Shown piece by piece: positions 28,749-37,403 of a stretch of DNA of 64,000 nt (position 1 is its first letter; the number at the start of each line of letters is the position of its first letter). The notes beneath the pieces were generated by a model. That model did no database searches and was not told the DNA's origin. It worked only from the letters and a program-made list of their open reading frames with translations. The stretch is from Bauldia sp. (GTDB lineage Bacteria > Pseudomonadota > Alphaproteobacteria > Rhizobiales > Kaistiaceae). The position numbers and the translations under genes are program-made. Location: positions 531,549-595,548 of the forward strand of contig JAHCJY010000003.1 in the NCBI GenBank assembly GCA_026126065.1, read 5' to 3'.

Positions 28749-29309
28749 CAGGAATCTCCCTTTCAACTGCCGCAATACGCCACAACCGACCTGAATGCCG
28801 TCTGTGACCGGCACAATACAGTGAGCAACCACCGTGCCACTTGCATCCCTGCTGACCGACCGCCAACTGGTATATTGTGTTGAACGAAGGCGGAGCGACT
28901 CACGCCACCTTTGACCCGGTTGCAACGCTAACACGGTTTGACAGCCGACGTTCGATGGGGATCTTCCTCGCCGTCAGCCCGAGCCGCACCCGGTGGCTCC
29001 CAAACACTCGGACCGACAGTAACTTCGCGTTTTGCCGCGCCTCGTCATTGTCGAATCGCTGGCCAGGCAAAGACGAGTGACGAATATCGCAGCCGCCATT
29101 ACGTAGCTCACCGTCAAAAAACAGCCAATCGCCTCGCAACTATGTAGCCAGCGGAAGATCAGAAGAGATGTTCGACGACCGTTGCTCACTCGAAGTACGT
29201 CAGTGCCTCGTTGGCGGTATCCAACGGCGCCAGCCGGTGAGGCACGTAAAAGACGCGACCGGGTGGACGAGAGAGAAATGGATCAAGGACCTAGCCCTCC
29301 CTGCCAGCG
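28749..29309. other. 560-base gap with lower GC and no supported gene
   Basis: Short frames exist on both strands (for example minus 28900-29139) but none has a good ribosome site or protein-like composition. Visibly more A/T than the flanks. It should contain the promoter of the small lipoprotein at 28748 and the end of ilvA; no hairpin with a T run was found. Confidence 0.45.
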
Positions 29310-30833
29310 TCAGGCCGCGTCGTGGTCGAGGAAGAGTTGGTATGCCGGGTTCTCGGTCTCGTCCCAGTAGGGATAGCCGAGCCCGTCCAGAATCTTGAGG
29401 AACGCCGCCCGGTCCTGCGGCGGCACCTGGACGCCGGCGAGCACGCGACCGTAGTCGGCGCCGTGGTTGCGGTAGTGGAACATCGAGATGTTCCAGTCGT
29501 TGCGCAGCCCGTCGAGGAAGTCGAGAAGCGCGCCGGGCCGTTCCGGGAACTGGAACCGGTACACGACCTCGTCGTGCAGTTCCGCGACGCGGCCGCCGAC
29601 CATGTAGCGGACATGGACCTTGGCGAGTTCGTTGTCGCTCATGTCGAGGACCTCGTGCCCCGTGGCCGAGAGAAGCGCGATGATCTCGTGCTTCTCGGCG
29701 TCGCCGCCGGTCAGTTTCACGCCGACGAAGATCCTCGCTGCGCTGCGGCTTGCATAGCGGTAGTTGAACTCGGTGATCGAGCGGCTGCCGAGGAGGCGGA
29801 TGAAGGCGCGGTAGGCGCCCGGCCGCTCGGGGATGGTCACGGCCAGCAGGGCCTCGCCGCGCTCGCCGATCTCGGCGCGCTCCGCCACGTGGCGGAGCCG
29901 GTCGAAATTGATGTTGGCGCCCGAGTTGATCGCGACCAGCGGACCGGGTGGCGCGAGCCCGTCGTCGACATGGCGGCGGAGGCCCGCCAGCGATAGCGCG
30001 CCGGCCGGCTCGGAGATCGCCCGCGTGTCGTCGAAGATATCCTTGATGGCCGCGCAGATTTCGTCCGTCGTGACCGTGACGATGCCGTCGAGCAGGGCAT
30101 TGCACAGACGGAACGTCTCCTCGCCGACCCGGCGGACGGCGACGCCATCGGCAAACAGGCCGACCTGGTCGAGTTGCACCGGCGCGCCGGCGGCGATCGC
30201 CGCTTTCATCGACTGCGCGTCGTCCGGCTCCACGCCGAACACCTTGATATCCGGCCGGATCGCTTTCACGAACGTCGCGATGCCCGCCGCGAGGCCCCCG
30301 CCGCCTACCGGAACATAGATCGCGCCGATCGGGCCGGAGTGCTGGCGCAGGATCTCCATACCGATCGTGCCCTGGCCGGCGATGACGTCGGGGTCATCGA
30401 ACGGGTGAACGAACACGAGCCCGTCGCGCTGTGCCAGTTCGCCGGCATGGGCGCGGGCCGCGTCAAAACCGTCCCCGAACAGCACGACCTCGCCCCCGAG
30501 CCGGGCGACCGAGCGCGTCTTGATCGACGGCGTGGTGGTCGGCATCACGATCACCGCCCTTATGCCGAGCCGCGCGGCCGACAGCGCCACGCCCTGGGCG
30601 TGGTTGCCGGCGGAGGCCGCGATCACGCCGCGGGCGCGTTCGTCGGGCGTCAGCGAGGCGATCTTGTTGTGGGCGCCGCGCAGCTTGAACGAGAACACCG
30701 GCTGGAGATCCTCGCGCTTCAACAGCACGTCCATCCCGAGCCGCGCCGACAGGAGCGTCATCCTGTCGAGCGCTGTCTGTTCAGCCACGTCATAGACCGC
30801 GGATGTGAGAATCCGCCGGACATAGTCCTGCAT
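29310..30833 (-). CDS. ilvA: Threonine dehydratase (biosynthetic type)
   Basis: Product of 507 residues, matching biosynthetic IlvA. Residues ~1-320 are the PLP domain: LLKREDLQPVFSFKLRGAHNK with the PLP lysine, SAGNHAQGVALSA, PVGGGGLAAGIATFVKAI, and SGANINFDRL. Residues ~325-505 are two ACT-like regulatory repeats (ERPGAYRAFIRLLGSRSITEFNYRY, and PERPGALLDFLDGLRNDWNISMFHYRNHGADYGRVLAG) that bind isoleucine/valine. It deaminates threonine to 2-oxobutanoate, the first step to isoleucine. Start chosen at the ATG with GAAGG just upstream. It stands alone. Confidence 0.92.
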   Translation of the reverse strand: MQDYVRRILTSAVYDVAEQTALDRMTLLSARLGMDVLLKREDLQPVFSFKLRGAHNKIASLTPDERARGVIAASAGNHAQGVALSAARLGIRAVIVMPTTTPSIKTRSVARLGGEVVLFGDGFDAARAHAGELAQRDGLVFVHPFDDPDVIAGQGTIGMEILRQHSGPIGAIYVPVGGGGLAAGIATFVKAIRPDIKVFGVEPDDAQSMKAAIAAGAPVQLDQVGLFADGVAVRRVGEETFRLCNALLDGIVTVTTDEICAAIKDIFDDTRAISEPAGALSLAGLRRHVDDGLAPPGPLVAINSGANINFDRLRHVAERAEIGERGEALLAVTIPERPGAYRAFIRLLGSRSITEFNYRYASRSAARIFVGVKLTGGDAEKHEIIALLSATGHEVLDMSDNELAKVHVRYMVGGRVAELHDEVVYRFQFPERPGALLDFLDGLRNDWNISMFHYRNHGADYGRVLAGVQVPPQDRAAFLKILDGLGYPYWDETENPAYQLFLDHDAA

Positions 30834-30939
30834 GCCAGCCTTCCCCTCGCCGCCGGACGCGGCGACAGGGGCTATACACGATCCTGGCTCGATTTGGACC
30901 GCGGCGGAGCGTCGGTCCCGCCGGGGGCTTGTTCTGATC

Positions 30940-31968
30940 CTAGCGGCCGGTTCTCGGGCGCGTGACCGCGTCGAGAAGACGGTCCGCATCGTTGCCGCGC
31001 GGCGTGCCGCCGCCGAGGAGGCCGGAGAGGAGATCGCCGATCGACTGGGTCGCCTGGGCGCGAGCCTCCGGCTGGGCATTGCCGCCGAGGATTCCCTGCA
31101 GAAGATCGCCGATACCGCCTCCGCCACCGCCCGCCGCAGCACCGCCCGCGCTGCCGCCACCGACCAACTGGCCAAGGAGGCCGCCCAGTCCGCCACCGCC
31201 GGCCGCGGCGGCGCCTGTCCCCTGTCCGCCGCCAAGGAGCTGCCCGAGGAGCCCGCCCAGCCCACCCGCGTCCGGCGCGGCGGCCTGGGTCGGCTGCTGG
31301 GGAGCGGCACCTGCCCGGACGGGCGGCGCCTGCACCGGCTGCGCCGACCGCGAGGCCACCCTTCCGGGCGGCGGCGTCGGGATTGCGGCGGGTCGCACGG
31401 AGGACGTCGCCTTCGACCCCGTGGACCGCGACGTCGTCACCCTGGGGGCCGATGCCGCTGGCGCGGGCTGGGCCGTTCGCGATTGCGTCGACTGCGATGC
31501 GCGGCCCGTGCTGCCGCGTCGGTTTGGTCGGGCGACCGCCGGGCTGGCGGTGACCTCGGCGCCCATGAGCTGCTGCGAGAGCCCACCCATGACCATCGCC
31601 GTCACCACCGGCAGCATTTTTCGCAGCACGTCCGCGCTGACGCCGGAGGCTGTCGCGGCCCTGTCGGCCACGCCGCGGCTGACGTCTTTCGACTTGAAGA
31701 CGTGCCCGAGGATGGCGTTGCCGTCATCGACGATGCCGTCGTCGTCGCGGTCGAGATAGCGGCCGTGATTGCCCGTGGCGATCGCCTTCACGACGCCCGC
31801 CACTCCGTCCGGCCCCGACTGCAGCTGGCGCCGGATCCCGGCCATGACCGCGGGCGCCAGCTGGTCGATCGCCGCCCGCGTCTGCCGTTCGGTCAGGCCG
31901 AATTTCGCGCCGAGGACCTGTACGCCACGCCCGCCATGGGACCGGGCGATGACATCCAGCATGTCCAT
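30940..31968 (-). CDS. DUF937 family protein with Gly-rich repeats
   Basis: Product of 342 residues; the ATG at 31968 follows GGAGGAAGG. Residues ~1-140 are a DUF937 domain (AKFGLTERQTRAAIDQLAPAVMAGI) containing an EF-hand-like acidic loop (DRDDDGIVDDGN). Residues ~140-230 are a Ser/Pro/Ala/Thr low-complexity linker. Residues ~230-320 repeat the unit GGLGGLLGQLLGGG about three times in variant form and end with SIGDLLSGLLGGG. The function of DUF937 proteins is unknown; repeats of this type suggest self-assembly or surface interaction. No signal peptide is visible. Codon use and GC are like the neighbours. Confidence 0.75.
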   Translation of the reverse strand: MDMLDVIARSHGGRGVQVLGAKFGLTERQTRAAIDQLAPAVMAGIRRQLQSGPDGVAGVVKAIATGNHGRYLDRDDDGIVDDGNAILGHVFKSKDVSRGVADRAATASGVSADVLRKMLPVVTAMVMGGLSQQLMGAEVTASPAVARPNRRGSTGRASQSTQSRTAQPAPAASAPRVTTSRSTGSKATSSVRPAAIPTPPPGRVASRSAQPVQAPPVRAGAAPQQPTQAAAPDAGGLGGLLGQLLGGGQGTGAAAAGGGGLGGLLGQLVGGGSAGGAAAGGGGGGIGDLLQGILGGNAQPEARAQATQSIGDLLSGLLGGGTPRGNDADRLLDAVTRPRTGR

Positions 31969-32062
31969 TGAACCTTCCTCCACCGTGCTTCGCGACCGGT
32001 CCGTCGCGGGACCGGGGAGGGCAACGCTATCAGAATCCGGCGAAGCGGTACGGCCGTCGATC

Positions 32063-33490
32063 CTACTGCGCGGCGACGACGGGAGCTCCCACCGGCGGCG
32101 CCGGCGTCTCCGATCCGCCGACGTCGAGGCGGAAGGGCGGGTACTCGTCGCGCATCAGGGCGGCGTAGGCCATCACGCGGAAAACCCAGCGGTTGAGGCC
32201 CATCAGGAGGTCGAACAGCCCGTGGGCGTACCGGCCGCTGAAGAGGAGCACCAGGCCGGCCACGAGAGCAAGAATGCCGATGATGCCGCCGCCGATCTCG
32301 AGGACGCTGTCCCCGTAGCCACCGTTGAAGTCGGTGGTCCACCAGACGAGGCCGCTCGTGAGGACGCCGACGATCAGGTAGTGCGGAATGGCCAGCAGCC
32401 ACCACTTCACCAGTACGAGGCCACGCGACAGCTGCTCCGGATAGGCGACGTCGAGCCGGGCGGGATAGTCGGCGTCGGCCAGCGTGAAGGGCGGGTAGCG
32501 GTCCGTCCCCAGCACGCTCGTGGCGTAGAAGATGACCCGCCATGTCCAGCGCATGACCCCGACATTGAAGTCGAAGATTGGACGCGGATAGCGGCCGGTG
32601 AAGAGGATCGCGAAGAACGTGATGAAGGTCAGGACGACGAACGCCATCCACAGGAAGGCGAGGATGATGAAATGCGGGATGGCGAGGAGCCATTTGATGA
32701 GCCACAGGCCGCGGCTGAGCGGCTCGTCGAGGCGGCCCTCGATCAGCACCGGGTACGAGGGCCACGCAGCTGCGCCGGCCGTTCGCGCGGTTGTCGAAGC
32801 GAAGCTTCCGCCAGCCGGATCGCGCTCCGCGAGCGGTCTCCGGAACGCAAGGACGAGGAGTGCGGCGGCGACGGCGCCAAGGATCAGCCCGGCGACGAGA
32901 ACGCCCGCGCCGATGGCCGGCAGGAACGGCACCCGCACCGCCCCGACTGCCTCTACGACCACACCCGGCGAGGCATCAGCATTCATGATGACGACCGTCC
33001 ACGAACCGCGCTCCACCGGCCATTCGAGCCGTTGCGCGCCGGTCCCCTCCACGGTGGCGGCCCAGAAGGTCTGGGCCGACGGCAGCGCCGGCACGGCCTG
33101 TCCGGCAACGTCACGGTAGCGGACGTCCGACCTTGCCGTGCCGATGCTGCGCACTTCGTCATGGGCGACGCCAGCCAGGAAGCGGGCAACGTCATCGGCC
33201 GGCCCGACGCCGACAAAGACTGCACCGGCATCCGGGGTTACCGTCAGACCGACGTCCACTACGGTTTCGACGGGCCACCAGTCACCGGGATGGGGGGCGA
33301 TCGCTACATCCGCCGAGGTGACCGCGTAGCCGTCGGAACGGAGCTCGTAGGAGCCGCTCTCGAGGAAGCCCCTGCCATCCTGTCGCGTGCCGAATGCCAC
33401 GATCACGGCGATGGCGCCGATGACGAGGCCGGTGGCGGCTAGGGCGAGGAGGATGCCGAAGAAGGAAGCGACGATGCGGCCAGCGGTCAT
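32063..33490 (-). CDS. Membrane protein with two DUF4389 repeats
   Basis: Product of 475 residues; GGAG lies 7 bases before the ATG. Residues 1-35 are a first membrane helix, residues ~40-200 a periplasmic beta-rich domain, then another helix. Two similar DUF4389 units follow at ~260-350 and ~360-460, each with a SRGL-(V/W)-L-(I/V)KW-x-LLAIPH start, a two-helix hairpin, a (T/S)GRY motif, and a W-(T/V)-(W/F)RV-ending. It is unrecognised functionally. A FixK-type box lies 70 bases upstream, so expression should rise at low oxygen. Confidence 0.75.
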   Translation of the reverse strand: MTAGRIVASFFGILLALAATGLVIGAIAVIVAFGTRQDGRGFLESGSYELRSDGYAVTSADVAIAPHPGDWWPVETVVDVGLTVTPDAGAVFVGVGPADDVARFLAGVAHDEVRSIGTARSDVRYRDVAGQAVPALPSAQTFWAATVEGTGAQRLEWPVERGSWTVVIMNADASPGVVVEAVGAVRVPFLPAIGAGVLVAGLILGAVAAALLVLAFRRPLAERDPAGGSFASTTARTAGAAAWPSYPVLIEGRLDEPLSRGLWLIKWLLAIPHFIILAFLWMAFVVLTFITFFAILFTGRYPRPIFDFNVGVMRWTWRVIFYATSVLGTDRYPPFTLADADYPARLDVAYPEQLSRGLVLVKWWLLAIPHYLIVGVLTSGLVWWTTDFNGGYGDSVLEIGGGIIGILALVAGLVLLFSGRYAHGLFDLLMGLNRWVFRVMAYAALMRDEYPPFRLDVGGSETPAPPVGAPVVAAQ

Positions 33491-33559
33491 ATCAGTCTCC
33501 AGATCAGGAGGACGTCATCGATCAGGCGAGCAATGTCTGCGATCCACGGTAAGCGCGCG

Positions 33560-33573
33560 TTGATGCAACGCAA
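33560..33573. promoter_or_regulatory. FixK/FNR-type box (TTGATGCAACGCAA)
   Basis: Fits TTG(A/C)-N6-(T/G)CAA. It lies 70 bases upstream of the DUF4389 gene start at 33490; a site centred near -40 would leave a leader of about 35 bases. Confidence 0.7.
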
Positions 33574-33616
33574 TCAGAATTTGATCGATGGCGTGCCGGC
33601 CGGAGCCGGCATCCGC

Positions 33617-33787
33617 TCACGCTTTGTTCGGATCGCCGGAGTGTGAGCGCAGATCGACTACGCACCCGCAGTCGTCGCACCGGAACAGGGTGGCTGTTTC
33701 CACCGAGTCCTGGGCGATCATCGTACTCCTGCACACAGGGCAGGGACGGGGCCTCGGCGCCGATGCAGGCGCGCGGTTGCCGGTCAT
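33617..33787 (-). CDS. Small zinc-ribbon-like protein
   Basis: Possible 56-residue protein. After a Pro/Arg-rich start it shows CPVC and, 19 residues further, CDDCGC, a CxxC...CxxC pair as in zinc ribbons, and ends acidic-basic. Start MTGNRAP is assumed; the frame is open further upstream, but that part is low-complexity Ser/Pro/Arg. The compact, plausible zinc ribbon in one frame argues for a real gene; no clear ribosome site does not. Similar tiny zinc-ribbon proteins are common in rhizobia. Region 33788-34125 holds, apart from this upstream part, only the FixK box. Confidence 0.5.
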   Translation of the reverse strand: MTGNRAPASAPRPRPCPVCRSTMIAQDSVETATLFRCDDCGCVVDLRSHSGDPNKA

Positions 33788-34015
33788 CCGCGGCCCCGCT
33801 TCGGATTCCGCAGCCGCGGGCCGTCGCTGACTCGGGGACGGGGAGCGGCGCGCATCAGCCGACGGTGAGCCTGATCGCAGGGACGCGGTGTCATTGGTGG
33901 AAGCCGCCGATCGTGGCGCGTTCGCGAAAGGGCCGAGAGAGTGAGGTTGATGGCCGGCGACATGGATTCCTTCGGAGCGCATCGGCCACGGATGCCAGCC
34001 TGCCGCCGTCCTGCA

Positions 34016-34029
34016 TTGATCTGCCTCAA
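34016..34029. promoter_or_regulatory. FixK/FNR-type box (TTGATCTGCCTCAA)
   Basis: Fits TTG(A/C)-N6-(T/G)CAA; lies 97 bases before the GTG start of the MgtC/DUF4010 gene. Confidence 0.65.
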
Positions 34030-34125
34030 GGCGCGCGGCGACCGAGGCTCCGCAAAGAACCGGACTGTTGCGTCGCCCTGGCCGTCGTTAGGACCTTGCC
34101 GGGAAGCCGCAACCGCGAGGGCACT

Positions 34126-35379
34126 GTGACCAGCGACCTTCTGACCGGCCTCGCCGTTTCCCTCGCCATCGGCCTCGTCGTGGGGCTGGAACGCGGCTGG
34201 CGGCTGCGGGACGAACCGGACGGCAGCCGGGTCGCCGGCCTCCGGACTTTCGGCCTTGCCGGTCTTCTCGGCGGCGCCGCAGGCGCCTTGGCCATGGCGC
34301 TCGATGAGCCGCTCATCTTTGCTGCCGTCCTCGTCGCCTTCGCCGCCATCTTCGCCTGGTACCAGAGCCGCGACTCGGAGCTCCGCCATAGCTACAGCGT
34401 CACCTCGGTGATCGCCGCAATTGCCGTCGTCGTCCTCGGCGGCCTGGCCGTGACCGGCGCCTGGACCGCCGCCGGCGCCGGCGGCGTCGCGGTCGCCTGC
34501 CTCCTCGCCAGCCGTGACGTGCTGCACGCGCTCCTTCGCAGGCTCACCTGGCCCGAGGTCCGGTCGGCCCTTCTCCTGCTCGTGATGTCGGTAATCGTCC
34601 TGCCGATGCTTCCCGACCGGACGATCGACCCGTGGGGTGGCGTCAACCCGTCCCAGATCTGGCTGTTCACGGTCCTGACCGCGGCGATCTCGTTCGCCGG
34701 CTACGTCGCGATCCGTATCGTCGGTCCGGCGCGCGGGACTCTGGTGGCGAGCTTCCTCGGCGGGCTGGTCTCATCGACCGCCGTGACGGCGGCGCTCGGA
34801 CGGCGCGCCCGCGTCGAAGGCGCAGCGCCGCAACTGATCGGCGGCGCCGCCGTCGCGGCGATGGTCTCGGTCCTCCGGGTGGTCGTGCTGGTCCTTCTCC
34901 TCGCGCCAGCGCTGGTGCCGCTCATCGTGCTGCCGGCGCTGCTGGGAGCGGTTGTCTTCGGCGTGGCCGGATTTCTCTTCCTTCGCGGGCCTGTCGGCCC
35001 CGAGGCACAGCCCGCCGCCGGCAATCCTTTCGATATTGCGCCTCTCGCAATCTTCGCCGGCGCCTTCACGATCGTCTCGTTGATCAGCGCTGCCGCATCG
35101 ACCTATCTCGGCCCATCCAGCGTCATTGCGACGTCGGGTGTCTCCGCCATCCTCGACGTCGATGTGGCGACGCTGTCGGTCGCGCGCCTCGCCGGCGACG
35201 GTGTCCCGCTGACAACCGCCGCCCAGGCGATCCTCGTGGCGCTCGCAGCCAATGGTGTCGGGCGCGTTATCGTCGCGATGGTTGCCGGCCCGCCGCGCTA
35301 CTGGCAGTCGCTCGCCGGTGTTCTCGCGGCGGCCATCCTGACCGGGACGGTCGCCGCGACGATTGTCGGCCCCTTCTGA
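34126..35379 (+). CDS. MgtC/SapB family membrane protein with DUF4010
   Basis: Product of 417 residues from a GTG start, with about 12 membrane segments. Residues ~1-130 are the MgtC-like part (LAIGLVVGLERGWRLRDEPDGSRVAGLRTFGLAGLLGGAAG), residues ~150-410 are DUF4010 (GPARGTLVASFLGGLVSSTAVTAAL). MgtC proteins modulate ATP synthase or magnesium homeostasis in pathogens; this double-domain type is uncharacterised. The GTG start gives the normal family start and stands behind the FixK-type box. Convergent with the next small lipoprotein, 13 bases apart. Confidence 0.82.
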   Translation: MTSDLLTGLAVSLAIGLVVGLERGWRLRDEPDGSRVAGLRTFGLAGLLGGAAGALAMALDEPLIFAAVLVAFAAIFAWYQSRDSELRHSYSVTSVIAAIAVVVLGGLAVTGAWTAAGAGGVAVACLLASRDVLHALLRRLTWPEVRSALLLLVMSVIVLPMLPDRTIDPWGGVNPSQIWLFTVLTAAISFAGYVAIRIVGPARGTLVASFLGGLVSSTAVTAALGRRARVEGAAPQLIGGAAVAAMVSVLRVVVLVLLLAPALVPLIVLPALLGAVVFGVAGFLFLRGPVGPEAQPAAGNPFDIAPLAIFAGAFTIVSLISAAASTYLGPSSVIATSGVSAILDVDVATLSVARLAGDGVPLTTAAQAILVALAANGVGRVIVAMVAGPPRYWQSLAGVLAAAILTGTVAATIVGPF

Positions 35380-35392
35380 CCGGCGGCGCCGC

Positions 35393-35704
35393 TCAGGTGC
35401 GGCGAGCACCACGGAAGATGCCGAGGAAGCCGCCGCCGAACAGGATGCCGGCGCCGAGAACGAAGCCGAAGTCATACCAGCCGCCGGAATTGTGCACCTC
35501 GTAGATGCTCACCCGGTCGGTGAAGAGCGAGATGATGAAGGTGATCGGGGAGATGATCCCCTGCCACAGGCCGCCCCAGAAGCCGCGGATGATGCCCTCG
35601 GCATCCGCCACATCGACCGAGGGGTTGGGCCCGGCCGCGCAGGCGGCGAGCAGCAAGGTCAGTCCGAGGACGAGAACGATCGTTGCCGTGCGAGAGGTCG
35701 CCAC
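35393..35704 (-). CDS. Small membrane lipoprotein
   Basis: Product of 103 residues. Signal with lipobox LLLAACA at residue ~21, then a short linker and a membrane-active segment (FWGGLWQGIISPITFIISLFTDRVSIYEVHNSGGWYDFGFVLGAGILFGGG), so probably two further hydrophobic stretches. No named family recognised, but lipoproteins with SPITFIISLFT and a GWYDFGF motif occur in many bacteria next to stress-type genes. Transcribed away from the host-attachment gene; each of the two divergent genes has its own FixK-type box at a similar distance (76 bases here). Confidence 0.78.
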   Translation of the reverse strand: MATSRTATIVLVLGLTLLLAACAAGPNPSVDVADAEGIIRGFWGGLWQGIISPITFIISLFTDRVSIYEVHNSGGWYDFGFVLGAGILFGGGFLGIFRGARRT

Positions 35705-35779
35705 GTTGCACTCCCTGTCATGGAGCTACGCCGTGCGGCGCAGCTTCGGGTAAGTCTCGGTCAATGGACGCAACCTTAC

Positions 35780-35793
35780 TTGCGCCGGATCAA
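35780..35793. promoter_or_regulatory. FixK/FNR-type box (TTGCGCCGGATCAA)
   Basis: Fits the consensus; 76 bases upstream of the lipoprotein gene starting at 35704 (minus). Part of a pair 30 bases apart. Confidence 0.7.
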
Positions 35794-35809
35794 CGCATCG
35801 CCGACAACA

Positions 35810-35823
35810 TTGCGTCGGATCAA
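35810..35823. promoter_or_regulatory. FixK/FNR-type box (TTGCGTCGGATCAA)
   Basis: Fits the consensus; 83 bases upstream of the host-attachment protein gene at 35906 (plus). It differs from the neighbouring box at one position. Confidence 0.7.
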
Positions 35824-35905
35824 GGCAGTCCGGCTGCCAAGTCTCCACAAGCACCTCTGTCGCGTGTTTCACGCAAGAAGTTCCAATGACGAGGCACCAC
35901 AACCA

Positions 35906-36328
35906 ATGCTTCTACACCACGACACGCTCGTCGTCGTCGCCGACGGGCGGGCGATGAAGATATTTCGCAACGCCGGTTCCGACATCGCGCCGCGGCTCGA
36001 GGCCCGGGACAGCCCGAAGCTCGGCCATGACGGCCACGGCTCGGGCGGCCGGCACCACTCCTCCGCCGCCAACCCCGACGCAGCCCAGCTCGACGAGGAC
36101 AGCTTTGCTGCCACGGTCGCCGGCTGGCTCAATGCCGAGGCGCTCGCCGGACGCATCGTGAGCCTCGTTGTGGTTGCCCCGCCGCGCGCTCTGGGAGAGA
36201 TTCGCCGGCACTACCATCCGGAACTGGAGAAACGCCTCGTCGCGGAGGTGGCGCGTGAACTGGTTGAGGCGAGCGCGGTCGAAGTCCAGGCCGCCGTCCT
36301 TGCGGCGCGCGGAGGAGAGGCCTCATGA
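35906..36328 (+). CDS. Host-attachment protein (PF10116-like)
   Basis: Product of 140 residues. It starts TLVVVADGRAMKIFRNAG and ends with RRHYHPELEKRLVAEVARELVEA, the pattern of the family named for attachment to host cells (first noted in Agrobacterium) and related in fold to bacterial eRF1/Rqc-like proteins. The middle is His/Gly/Ser-rich (GHDGHGSGGRHHSS). Its cellular role is not established. The ATG is preceded by GAGG at wide spacing. The stop overlaps the next gene's ATG. A FixK-type box lies upstream, agreeing with the low-oxygen induction reported for such genes in rhizobia. Confidence 0.8.
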   Translation: MLLHHDTLVVVADGRAMKIFRNAGSDIAPRLEARDSPKLGHDGHGSGGRHHSSAANPDAAQLDEDSFAATVAGWLNAEALAGRIVSLVVVAPPRALGEIRRHYHPELEKRLVAEVARELVEASAVEVQAAVLAARGGEAS

Positions 36329-36699
36329 TCCCGCAGGATTTCCGCAAGGTTCACCTTGAACTGGCGCGCGAGCCCGGCCACCCCGAAGGGGATTCCCTGC
36401 ACGGCTACGACCTCCTGATCCCGCTCGGTGACGATGGCCGGATCGACGCCGACTCGTGGCGGGAACATCGCGGGGCGACTCGGGTCCGCCGCTTCCGTCC
36501 CGGTGAGGAGGACCTTATCGGCGTCCTGGCACGCAAGCCCGGCGGCAGCTGGTACTTCGACTACGCCGAAGGCGACCGCGACAACGAACCGGGCTTCCGC
36601 TTCGGCGACGAGACGTTCGTTCCCGGGGAATACGTCTCGATCCGCGAGAACGACGGCGCCATGCACACCTTCAGGATCATCTCGGTCGAGTTGCCTTGA
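36325..36699 (+). CDS. Hypothetical soluble protein (124 residues)
   Basis: Unrecognised. Acidic soluble protein with no signal or membrane segment; contains HLELAREPGHPEGDSLHGYDLLIPL, then GGSWYFDYAEGDRDNEPGFRFGDETFVPGEYVSI, suggesting an all-beta fold. It overlaps the host-attachment gene by ATGA, so the two are translated together and probably act together; similar pairs occur in rhizobial genomes. Confidence 0.72.
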   Translation: MIPQDFRKVHLELAREPGHPEGDSLHGYDLLIPLGDDGRIDADSWREHRGATRVRRFRPGEEDLIGVLARKPGGSWYFDYAEGDRDNEPGFRFGDETFVPGEYVSIRENDGAMHTFRIISVELP

Positions 36700-36733
36700 C
36701 CGGCTGTGCTGCGGCGGCGCGTCGCGGCCAAAG

Positions 36734-36747
36734 TTGATCTGGCGCAA
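36734..36747. promoter_or_regulatory. FixK/FNR-type box (TTGATCTGGCGCAA)
   Basis: Perfect match to the anaerobox form known in Alphaproteobacteria; 66 bases before the start of the next gene (36813). Confidence 0.78.
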
Positions 36748-36812
36748 ACCCTCGTGGCCTCGGCGAGGCGACCCTTGGAACGTCAAGAACAAGTCTTCCG
36801 AGGAGAAGATCG

Positions 36813-37277
36813 ATGAGCAGTGCAGTTCTCGGGTTCGATACCGCAATCGTCGGGACCACCGGGGCCCGCAGCGCCGCCCGCTACGACGTTCACGCCGCCC
36901 AGGCGACTGGCGCAACGGCGCTTCATCCCTACGTGCTCCGGATCGCTACCGCCTTCTATGCCCTGATGATTGCGACCTTCTGGGTCGGCTTCGTCACCAC
37001 TGGCCCGCTGGCCGTCGCCATGGTGATCGTCACGGTGTGCCTCGTGGCCTATGTCGGGCTCCCGTGGAGCATGGCCGTGGCTGCCCGCAGGTTCAACGCG
37101 CGGCATGGCCTCGTCGAGGCGCCCGCCAACAGCTTCCGCCGCTTCCTGACCGGCCATTTCGAAACCGGCGCGGGCAACGTCTCCGGGTTCGAGGCCCTCG
37201 TCCTGGTCGTCACGGTCCCGGCCTGCCTTCTCGCGGCATCCATCGCGTTCGCCGTGATCTACAACACCCTTGCCTGA
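36813..37277 (+). CDS. Small two-to-three-helix membrane protein
   Basis: Product of 154 residues; GAGGAG precedes the ATG. Residues ~1-45 are polar, then two closely spaced helices (FYALMIATFWVGFVTTG and VAMVIVTVCLVAYVG), a basic loop with NARHGLVEAPANSFRRFLTGHFETGAG, and a last helix before the C-terminus. No family recognised. The upstream FixK box predicts low-oxygen expression. Confidence 0.7.
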   Translation: MSSAVLGFDTAIVGTTGARSAARYDVHAAQATGATALHPYVLRIATAFYALMIATFWVGFVTTGPLAVAMVIVTVCLVAYVGLPWSMAVAARRFNARHGLVEAPANSFRRFLTGHFETGAGNVSGFEALVLVVTVPACLLAASIAFAVIYNTLA

Positions 37278-37403
37278 TCCTCTCTTCGCAAGGGTCTGTG
37301 CGCCGCATGTCCGGCATAGGAGCTCCCTCTCCATGCCGTCCTGCGGCGCACTTCTTTTGAAGTATGCTCGGCGCCGGCGAGGGCCGCCAGGAACACGCAT
37401 TAC

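Noticed and set aside
28900..29189. Small minus-strand frames in the lower-GC gap
   Set aside because: Mutually overlapping, no start signals and no recognisable protein pattern.
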